Shown: piece after piece, positions 25,377 through 34,203 of the stretch
Layout: every line of letters begins with the position of its first letter
Position numbering within the stretch: the stretch's first letter is position 1
Assembly: GCA_026706075.1 (NCBI GenBank)
Contig: JAPOZM010000001.1
Span: 127,257-191,256 of the forward strand
Direction of reading: 5' to 3'
DNA: 64,000 nt
Source of the DNA: Gemmatimonadaceae bacterium
GTDB taxonomy: Bacteria; Latescibacterota; UBA2968; UBA8231
Notes under the pieces: model-generated
The model's database searches: none
What the model was told of the DNA's origin: nothing
What the model saw: the letters and a program-made list of their open reading frames with translations, nothing else
Position numbers and translations under genes: made by a program

Positions 25377-26857
25377 TCAGGAGTCGGTCAGGCCGAGCTG
25401 CGCGAGGCGATCCGGCTCGCCGAGGTGGAAACCTTGTTGCAGGAGGTGGCGCTGGAGCCTCCTGACATCGAGGTGGCGGGGGGCGACCCCGTCCCGCACG
25501 GCCAGGGCGGCAGCGGCGCCGGCGGCCTCGCCCAGTTGCATGAGCGCCGGGCGGGCGCGAGTGGCGCCGGGGTCGTGGCCGCGGCGGATGTAGGCGGAGG
25601 CGCGGCCGGTGGCGAGAAGGCCGTCCAGGCCCCTGGGCAGCAGCGACCGGTAAGGGGTGTCGAAGCCGGATGCCTCGCCCCCGTAGTGGGGCTGCGCGGC
25701 GTGGGTGTTGCGGTAGAGCACGTCGTCGAACTTGGCGCCGTTGAAGGCGTCCTCCGGGGTGATGGTGTACTCGCCGTCGATGTGCGGACCGCCCCGGGAG
25801 CCGAAGTACGGGGCGACGATGAGCAGGTAGGCGCGGTCGAAGCCGGGGACGTGCCTGCGGAAGAACTGGGCGGTCTCGAAGACATGTATGCGGATGGCGG
25901 TCTCGAGGCGCGCGTGCTGCTTCATGTCGTCGCGGCGAATGGCGCCGCCCATGTTGATGCGGCTGCCGACCAGGCCGCTCTCGTACGGGCCTTTCCAGAG
26001 GTTCGGCGTGTTGATGTGGACGTGGGGCTCGACGGTCTTGAGGTAGTAGTACTCGCCGGTCTCCCAGGCGCGCCTCAGCAGCGGGATCATGGGGTCCTCG
26101 AAGGCCTGCGGGCAAAGGGAAACCGCTGGCGCTCGGCCAGCCACGCCTCGTCCTCGGCGGTGAGGGTGACGTCGCTGGCGAGGAACTGCTCGAAGCGCGG
26201 GAAGTCTACGTCGGCCATCACGAAGTAGATGGCCGTGTCGTTCCAGGGGACGAACTCGGGGCGCATGAACTCCTGGCGCATGACGGGCGGCCAGGACGGG
26301 TCGGGAGGCATGTCGGTGATGACGGGGACTCCGGCGCGCCGGCACACGTCGGCGTCGGCCGAGGCGTCGATGACGACCCTGGCCTTGACGGCGACACGGC
26401 CGGACTTGCCCTCCACGAAGAGGCCGGTGACGCGGTCGTCCTCGATGACGGGATCGCCGACCCACACGGGCACCAGGATCTCGACGCCGGCGTCGAGGGC
26501 CATCTCGGCCGCGAGGTGCGAGATGATGTTGGTCGTATCGGCGTAGCGGTGACCGGTCTCGACGCGGAGCGCCTCCATCCGGTCGTTCAGCTCCCTGGGG
26601 ATGCCGGCCAGCCCGCCGGGCAGGGTGACGGGGGCCTCGCCGGCGACGCTGCCGCCGACGATCATCGCCGGGCCGAGGTTGCCGCCCAGGGAGGCGAAAC
26701 GGTCGAGTACCAGGGTCTTCGCTCCGAGGCGTCCCGCCGCGATGGCCGAGAACATGCCGGATAGACCGCCTCCCACGACGGCCACATCGACGTCGTAGGC
26801 GATAGGCACCTGCTTCGGTGGCTCGGTCATGTGACCCAGCGGCTCTTCGCTGGCCAT
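25377..26857 (-). pseudogene. FAD-dependent oxidoreductase, disrupted by a frameshift near 26110
   Basis: The N-terminal part (ATG 26857 with AAGGAG nine bases upstream) reads a classic FAD-binding motif VAVVGGGLSGMFSAIAAGRLGA, then DASADADVCRRAGVP. It runs into a stop at 26087. The rest of the protein continues in the next frame from about 26110 to 25377, with VAPYFGSRGG, DGLLATGRASAYIRRGHDPGAT and a C-terminal GEAAGAAAAL. Restoring one C in the CCC run at 26110-26112 (minus strand) would give one 493-residue protein with AxPQAFEDP at the junction. This is either a recent mutation or a sequence error. The family is FAD-dependent (GMC-unrelated, PF12831-like) dehydrogenases. Confidence 0.75.
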
Positions 26858-26991
26858 CGATGTCATCTCCTTGACGGGCTCCCGATCGCCTCGTGCCTTT
26901 GAGTCGCCATGACGGGCGACACGGCTGGCGAAGGCCTTCCCGCGGGTTCCATGCCGGCTTGCCGTCAACCCGGTGGCCGGCGGCATCGGGT

Positions 26992-27021
26992 AGAATGAGG
27001 CCCCTCCCTGGATCCCCGGTC
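26992..27021 (+). repeat. 30-bp imperfect direct repeat, copy 2
   Basis: Second copy of the element at 25317-25346 in the same orientation. It lies in the 294-base gap between the oxidoreductase and the alpha/beta hydrolase. A TAGAAT at 26991-26996 resembles a -10 box but has no convincing -35 box. Nothing else was recognised in this gap apart from the two gene starts. Confidence 0.4.
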
Positions 27022-27151
27022 CGGGAGCTGGGGGCCCGTCCCCGATGGACAGGCGTGTCCTCGACGGGCTCCCCGGATCGATGAGGCCCCGGGGCGCACC
27101 ACACTACCTGCGCACAGCCGGCGGGCGCGCGCCGGCCAGGAAGGAACCAGC

Positions 27152-28078
27152 TTGACAGTACCTCCACAAGCCACCTGGGAGATACCCCGGCCGCTGTCAG
27201 CTGACAGCGTGAGGGTGGACGACGACGCCGTCATCGTCCTGAGGCGCCACGGGAATCCGGCGGGACCTCGTCTCGTCCTGAGTCACGGGAACGGCCTCGC
27301 CATCGACCTCTACTACCCGTTCTGGTCGCTGCTGGCGGCCGAATTCGACCTCGTGGTCCATGACCTCCGGAACCACGGGTGGAACCGGGTAGGAGCCCTG
27401 GAGGACCATCGTTTCGATGCCTTCTCCCGCGACCACGACCGCATCTTCGAAGCGATGGAGAGTCTCTACGGCGAGAAACCGACGGTGGGGGTCTTCCACT
27501 CCATTTCCGCGCTGGCCGGTCTGCACCTGCCTTCGAGGGGCCGCCGTTACTCCGCGATGGTGCTGTTCGCTCCGCCTCTCTGCAACAGGGGCTCGAGATA
27601 CAGGGAGTTCGAGATCCGGGCCGTGCGAACGGGCGACATGCTCGGGCGCAGGGCGCCGTGGTTCCGGACCCGGGGAGAGCTCGCCGAGCTTCATGCCAAC
27701 CTCCCCTACTTCCAGCGGGCCGTGCCGGGCGTCTTCGATCTCGTGGCCAGGACAACCCTCAGGGAGTCCGGAACCGGACAGGGGTACGAGCTCCGATGCC
27801 CTCGCGAGTACGAAGCGCAGATCTGGTATGAGGCCTCGGAACCCGCGGTGTCGGTGGACTTCGGCTCCCTGCGATGCCCCACCACGATCATCGCCTCGGA
27901 CCCCGCCATGGAACCGGACCGTCCAGGGTTCGACTTCAGCGACGCCGCAGGTGTGGACCACGAGTTCGTGCCCGGAACGACACACTTCCTGCAGCTCGAG
28001 AAACCGGAGAAGTGCGTGGCGGTGATGCTGGACTTCCTGAGTCGGCAGGGCTGGCAGAGGCGCCCGGCATCGGGCTGA
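27152..28078 (+). CDS. Alpha/beta hydrolase fold protein
   Basis: A 308-residue hydrolase with the oxyanion-loop LSHGNGLAIDLYYPFW, a VVHDLRNHGWN strand and the nucleophile elbow VFHSISALAGL (Ser in HSIS). A late Asp and the terminal His in PGTTHFLQLEKPE complete the triad. It resembles esterase or haloperoxidase-type cofactor-free hydrolases, and the substrate is unknown. The start is TTG 27152 with AAGGAA upstream. There is no ATG or GTG in a better position. It converges with an SDR gene, with seven bases between the stops. Confidence 0.8.
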   Translation: MTVPPQATWEIPRPLSADSVRVDDDAVIVLRRHGNPAGPRLVLSHGNGLAIDLYYPFWSLLAAEFDLVVHDLRNHGWNRVGALEDHRFDAFSRDHDRIFEAMESLYGEKPTVGVFHSISALAGLHLPSRGRRYSAMVLFAPPLCNRGSRYREFEIRAVRTGDMLGRRAPWFRTRGELAELHANLPYFQRAVPGVFDLVARTTLRESGTGQGYELRCPREYEAQIWYEASEPAVSVDFGSLRCPTTIIASDPAMEPDRPGFDFSDAAGVDHEFVPGTTHFLQLEKPEKCVAVMLDFLSRQGWQRRPASG

Positions 28079-28085
28079 CCGCTCG

Positions 28086-28868
28086 TCAACGGGCCGCCAA
28101 CCTCTGGATGAGCCGCCTGAGGAACACGGACTGCAGCATCGGATCGATCCATCGGTAGATTCGGCCCGACACATACACGCATTTCCCCTTCTCCACTGCG
28201 GCCAATCCCTCCCGCACGACGACATCGGCGTCGTACCAGATGAACCCGGGAGACGCGGCCTTCAGGTCCAGCATGTCGGCGACTTCGTGGAACTCCGTGT
28301 GCGTGAAACCCGGACACAGGGCGCAGACGTTGACGCCCTGGTGCTTGCACGTCAGATGCAGCGCTTCCGATAGCGCGACGACGTACGCCTTCGTTGGCCC
28401 GTAGCTGGTGTCCCGCGCCTGCGCGATGCGCCCCGCAACGGAGGCGACGTTGATGATGCGGCCGTGGCCGCGTTCGCACATGCCGGGGACGAACAGGTGG
28501 CAGAGGTGGGCCATCGACGTCATCATCAACTGCAAGAACGACGCATGAGCGCCCCAGTCGCGATCCTCGATCAGTTCCGACCCGGCGGAGCCGGCGTTGT
28601 TCACCAGGTAGTCGACTTCGAGCCCCCGTGCGGCGACTTGGTCGGCGATCATTCGCGGCGCGTGGATGTCGGCAAGGTCGGCGGCAATGACCTCGACCCG
28701 GACACCGTGGCTGTCGCCTAGTTCGCTGGCCAGTTGTTCCAGGCGATTCCGGCGCCGGGCGACGGCAACGATGTCGTATCTCAGGGCCGCCAGTTGACGT
28801 GCGAATTCCGCACCGAGCCCGGCGGAGGCCCCCGTGACGAGGGCGACGGGGCGTCCGGGTCCGGTCAT
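28086..28868 (-). CDS. Short-chain dehydrogenase/reductase, DltE/YqjQ-like
   Basis: A classical SDR of 260 residues with TGASAGLG near the N-terminus, NNAG, and the Ser-Tyr-Lys set in VASVAGRIAQ and YGPTKAYVVALSEAL. The C-terminus has WIDPMLQSVFLRRLIQRL, resembling membrane-associated SDRs. The start ATG at 28868 has no ribosome site of its own. It overlaps (ATGA) the stop of a 15-codon ORF that has a perfect one, so translation is probably coupled. The longer frame upstream is read-through. Confidence 0.85.
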   Translation of the reverse strand: MTGPGRPVALVTGASAGLGAEFARQLAALRYDIVAVARRRNRLEQLASELGDSHGVRVEVIAADLADIHAPRMIADQVAARGLEVDYLVNNAGSAGSELIEDRDWGAHASFLQLMMTSMAHLCHLFVPGMCERGHGRIINVASVAGRIAQARDTSYGPTKAYVVALSEALHLTCKHQGVNVCALCPGFTHTEFHEVADMLDLKAASPGFIWYDADVVVREGLAAVEKGKCVYVSGRIYRWIDPMLQSVFLRRLIQRLAAR

Positions 28869-28912
28869 GCGCCGGGCTGGGCGGCGGGGCGACGCGTGAC
28901 ACCGGAAATCAT
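28865..28912 (-). CDS. 15-codon upstream ORF coupled to the SDR gene
   Basis: ATG 28912 is preceded by AAGGAGG (28921-28927) with eight bases between. It encodes MISGVTRRPAAQPGA and ends in a TGA that overlaps the SDR start codon. The peptide is not recognised. Position and overlap suggest a leader peptide whose translation delivers ribosomes to the SDR gene. Confidence 0.55.
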   Translation of the reverse strand: MISGVTRRPAAQPGA

Positions 28913-28963
28913 GCTGCGCGCCTCCTTGATGGGCGGCTGAGCCGGACGGGACGACGGCCGTCC

Positions 28964-29755
28964 TCAGTTGTCTCCGTCCAGGAACCCGCCCACGCGGCCC
29001 AGGACCGAGCCTTCGCCCGTCCGCTGGCCGCCCGCGGACGGCGCGTTCTCGAGGATGCGGTCGGCCAGCCGCGAGAAGGGCAGGCTCTGCAGGTAGACGG
29101 TGCCGGTGCCGCGCAACGTCGCCAGGAACAGCCCCTCGCCGCCGAAGAACATCGACTTGAGGCCCTTGGTCATCTCGATGTCGTAGTCGATGCCGGGGGT
29201 GAAGGCCACGAGGCACCCCGTGTCGACGCGGATCGTCTCGTTCTCCAGGCGCCGCTCCACCACCGAGCCGCCTGCGTGGACGAAGGCCATGCCGTCTCCG
29301 CGCAGGCGCTGCAGGATGAATCCCTCGCCGCCGAAGAAGCCGGTGCCCAGCCTGCGGTTGAAGGCGATGCTAAGCTCCGTCCCGAGGGCGGCGCACAGGA
29401 AGGCGTCCTTCTGGCAGATCAGCTCGCCCCCGGCGGCGGCCATGTCGACGGGGATGATGTGGCCCGGGTACGGGGCGGCGAAGGCGACGCGGGCGCGGTT
29501 CCGGCCGGAGTTGCGGAAGTGGGTCATGAACAGGGACTCGCCGGTCAGCGCCCTCTGGCCGGCGCTCCACAGCTTGCCCATGAACCCCTCGTCGGCCCTC
29601 GACCCGTCCCCCATCCGGGTCTCGAACTCGATGCGGTCCTCCATCCAGTTCATGGCCCCGGCCTCGGCGATCACCGTCTCGCCCGGGTCCAGCTCCACCT
29701 CGACGACCTGCAGGTCGTTGCCGTGGATCTCGTAGTCGATCTCTTCGCAGCGCAT
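28964..29755 (-). CDS. AIM24 / TIGR00266-family protein
   Basis: A 263-residue protein of the AIM24-like (DUF124) family, a repeated beta-helical fold of unknown biochemical role. It starts with the characteristic [27 protein letters not shown] pattern (a tryptophan-rich [11 protein letters not shown] follows). The two motifs [17 protein letters not shown] and [17 protein letters not shown] are clear internal repeats. The ATG at 29755 has AAGGGAA upstream. It lies within an operon of sugar-related genes. A role there cannot be deduced. Confidence 0.88.
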   Translation of the reverse strand: MRCEEIDYEIHGNDLQVVEVELDPGETVIAEAGAMNWMEDRIEFETRMGDGSRADEGFMGKLWSAGQRALTGESLFMTHFRNSGRNRARVAFAAPYPGHIIPVDMAAAGGELICQKDAFLCAALGTELSIAFNRRLGTGFFGGEGFILQRLRGDGMAFVHAGGSVVERRLENETIRVDTGCLVAFTPGIDYDIEMTKGLKSMFFGGEGLFLATLRGTGTVYLQSLPFSRLADRILENAPSAGGQRTGEGSVLGRVGGFLDGDN

Positions 29756-29776
29756 CCGTTCCCTTCTCGAGACGTG

Positions 29777-30478
29777 TCAGAGGACCACGCGCACGACCCA
29801 TCCGGAGGTGGCGTCGCAGTAGGCGAGGTCCTCCCCCTCCCAGGCGGTCAGACCGTGGGGCTGGGGCTCCTCGTCGGGCACGGCCACCCGGCCGAGCTCC
29901 CCGCCGCTCTCCACGTCCAGGTGCACGATCAGCCGGTCGCTGGTGTGAACCACCCAGACCCCCCGCCGGGTGCGCACCACGCCGTGGGCCCGCCCGTAGG
30001 GCAGGGGGACGGCGTGGACCACCTGCCAGCCGGCGATGCGCACCTTGCTCAGGGTCTGCTCGCCGAGGGTGGTGATCCACAGGTGGCCGGGGTCGACGTG
30101 GTCGTACTCGATGCCGTGGACGCCGCCGCCGCCGGGCACCGGGCGGCGCAACACGGTGCGGCCGCTGGCCGGGTCGACCTTGAGGATCTCGCCGGCGCCG
30201 GGGACGGCGTCGGTGGGGCGCACCCGGCGCCACAGGGAGCCGTCGCCGTTGGAGGCGATCCACAGGCCCCCCTCCCCCACCGCCATGCCGCTGATGTTGG
30301 AGCCTTCGGTGGGGATCTCCCGGGGACGGAAGGTGACGCCGTAGTCGCCGGGCGGGGCGATCTCCACGAGGGCCAGGCGGTCGGAGATCTGGTCGGCGAT
30401 CCACAGCCCGTCGCCGGTGCGCTGCAGGGCGTTGGGCACCCCGTACGGGGCCCGGAAGAGCCGCTCGAAGCTCGCCAA
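29777..30478 (-). CDS. Beta-propeller protein, SMP-30/gluconolactonase- or NHL-like
   Basis: A 233-residue protein with repeating blades marked by GLWIADQ, GLWIASNGDGSLWR, HLWITTLGEQTLSKV and GVWVVHTSDRLIVHLD. It reads like the SGL/Vgb-type six-bladed propellers that act as lactonases or binding proteins. No signal peptide is visible. The start is TTG 30478 with only a weak ribosome site. It follows the DUF1080 gene by 68 bases on the same strand. Confidence 0.72.
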   Translation of the reverse strand: MASFERLFRAPYGVPNALQRTGDGLWIADQISDRLALVEIAPPGDYGVTFRPREIPTEGSNISGMAVGEGGLWIASNGDGSLWRRVRPTDAVPGAGEILKVDPASGRTVLRRPVPGGGGVHGIEYDHVDPGHLWITTLGEQTLSKVRIAGWQVVHAVPLPYGRAHGVVRTRRGVWVVHTSDRLIVHLDVESGGELGRVAVPDEEPQPHGLTAWEGEDLAYCDATSGWVVRVVL

Positions 30479-30546
30479 GACTCAGCCCGGGGCCGCTCGC
30501 GGCCGGCAGGCCCGGACGCCCCGCCGGCCCCCTGGTGCAAGCACCG

Positions 30547-31128
30547 TCACCCCGTCCTCACCCGCAGTTCGCGGAACCAGCAGACGCCGCCGTGGTCCTG
30601 CAGGCCGATGTGGCCCAGCCGGGGCATCTCCTTCCAGGCGTAGCGGTACTTGCTCGACGTGCCGTCGGGGCATCGCCCGGGGGTATCGTAGTCGTCGACG
30701 TCGACGTCCCACGCATGCAGGCCGTTCTGCTCCAGCCGCATGCGCGGACCCCGGCAGGTGAGCAGCATCCGGTTCCACTCGCCGGCCGGCCGGGCCACGT
30801 CCTGCGGCGGGGCGACCAGGTCGTAGAGGGCCCCGGAGGAGTGGCGGTCCTGCTCCTGGCCCCAGGTGTCGAGGATCTGGATCTCCAGCCCCGTGTTGAC
30901 CGGGTCCTGCAGGTCCGACCAGCGGAAGAACACGCCGCTGTTGCACCGCGGCTCGGTGCGGTACTCGAGGGACAGCTCGAAGTCCTCGAACCGGTCCAGG
31001 GTGTAGAGGTAGCCGCCTCTCTCTGCCCGGCAGCGGATGCAGCCGCCGTCCACGTCCCAGCCGGCCGCGTCGCCAGTGGCCGCCCAGCCGCTCAGGTCGC
31101 GGCCGTTGAAGAGCTCTCTCCAGCTCAC
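30547..31128 (-). CDS. DUF1080 family protein (3-keto-disaccharide hydrolase domain)
   Basis: A single-domain protein of 193 residues starting FNGRDLSGWAATGDAAGWDVDGG. FEDFELSLEYRTEPRCNSGVFFRW and GLEIQILDTWG follow, and it ends HIGLQDHGGVCWFRELRV, all characteristic of the DUF1080 jelly-roll domain. Members cleave 3-keto-glycosides. There is no signal peptide, so it is probably cytoplasmic. GTG 31128 has GGGGAGG upstream. It directly follows a Gfo/Idh oxidoreductase that could make or reduce the keto-sugar. Confidence 0.88.
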   Translation of the reverse strand: MSWRELFNGRDLSGWAATGDAAGWDVDGGCIRCRAERGGYLYTLDRFEDFELSLEYRTEPRCNSGVFFRWSDLQDPVNTGLEIQILDTWGQEQDRHSSGALYDLVAPPQDVARPAGEWNRMLLTCRGPRMRLEQNGLHAWDVDVDDYDTPGRCPDGTSSKYRYAWKEMPRLGHIGLQDHGGVCWFRELRVRTG

Positions 31129-31141
31129 GCCGTCCTCCCCG

Positions 31142-32140
31142 TCAGTCGGCCGCCGCGACCTTGACCGGTGCGCCGGTGCGCGCCGACTCCCAGGCCGCCT
31201 CGGTCAGCTCGATCACGCGAAGGCCGCACTCGGGCGGAACCTGCACCTCGTCGCGGCCGAGGATGGCGTCGAAGAAGTTTCGGTCCGGGGAGCCCGCCCC
31301 CGGCAGGCCGCCGGGCTCCCAGGCGTCCCCGTGGCCGGCCCTCTTCCAGGTGAGCCGGCCGTTGCGGATGTACACGGCGGCCTTCGAGCCCCAGATGGTG
31401 ATGTCCTCCCAGATGCCGCCGGCGGGGGCGTTGCCGACCACCGACAGGTTGCCCAGGGCCCCGCCCCGGAACCGGAGGCTCATGGCCGAGTTGACGTCGA
31501 CCTCGGTGTCGAAGTTCTCCATCCACGCCTGCACCTCCTCGACGGCGAGGCCGGTCATCCAGAGGACGACGTCGAGGAGGTGACTGCCCGAGTCGTTGAG
31601 CTGGCCGCCGCCCGAGAGGGACGGGTCCTGGCGCCACTGGCCCTGCTGGGCGCGGTACCAGCCCTGGTCCTGCAGTGCGGAGATGAACTGGACCTCGCCG
31701 AGGTCGCCGGCGCGGATCTGGTTGCGCACGAAGCGGTACACGGGCTCCAGGTGACGCTGGTAGGAGACCATCAGGACGCGCTCCGCCTCCCGGGCCCGGC
31801 GGATCACCCGGTGGGCGTGGTCGACAGTGCAGACCATCGGTTTCTCGGTGAGCACGTGGCAGCCTTCGTCGAGGCTGTCCATGATCTGCTGGAAGTGAAG
31901 GGTGTGGGGCGTGGAGATCTCGACGGCGTCGAGGTCGACGGCGCCGAGCATCTCGCGGTGGTCGGCGAAGGTCGGCGCCTGCCGCGCCCCCTCGTTGCGC
32001 TCCCGGGCCCTGTCGAGGCTCTCCGGGCTGGGGTCGCACAGGGCCGCCACCTCGGCCTCGGGGATCTGCAGGACCTGCCCTATGTGGCCCGATGCATTGC
32101 CGCCGCAGCCGATGAATCCGACCCGGATCGGTCCCGCCAT
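31142..32140 (-). CDS. Gfo/Idh/MocA family oxidoreductase
   Basis: A 332-residue NAD(P)-dependent sugar or polyol dehydrogenase. The nucleotide-binding motif GFIGCGGNASGH is at the N-terminus, the family's EKPM motif follows at about residue 97, and GGGQLNDSGSHLLDVVLW holds the catalytic region (Asp and His). It is the first gene of its operon, with AAAGGAG six bases before the ATG and a strong promoter. With DUF1080 next it suggests oxidation and cleavage of a glycoside via a keto intermediate. Confidence 0.9.
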   Translation of the reverse strand: MAGPIRVGFIGCGGNASGHIGQVLQIPEAEVAALCDPSPESLDRARERNEGARQAPTFADHREMLGAVDLDAVEISTPHTLHFQQIMDSLDEGCHVLTEKPMVCTVDHAHRVIRRAREAERVLMVSYQRHLEPVYRFVRNQIRAGDLGEVQFISALQDQGWYRAQQGQWRQDPSLSGGGQLNDSGSHLLDVVLWMTGLAVEEVQAWMENFDTEVDVNSAMSLRFRGGALGNLSVVGNAPAGGIWEDITIWGSKAAVYIRNGRLTWKRAGHGDAWEPGGLPGAGSPDRNFFDAILGRDEVQVPPECGLRVIELTEAAWESARTGAPVKVAAAD

Positions 32141-32190
32141 CGTCCGCTCCTTTCGTCCCGGCCGCCGGCGCGGCGGCCACGGGGGGCGCC

Positions 32191-32219
32191 AATATACCCG
32201 GGGCCCCGCGCCTTCTCAA
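32191..32219 (-). promoter_or_regulatory. Sigma70-type promoter for the Gfo/Idh-DUF1080 operon
   Basis: TTGAGA (32214-32219) and TATATT (32191-32196) with 17 bases between on the minus strand. They lie just after the metG stop, and initiation would be near 32184, 44 bases before the Gfo/Idh ATG. Confidence 0.7.
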
Positions 32220-32232
32220 CCGCCGCGGCGCC

Positions 32233-34203
<1,971 letters not shown>

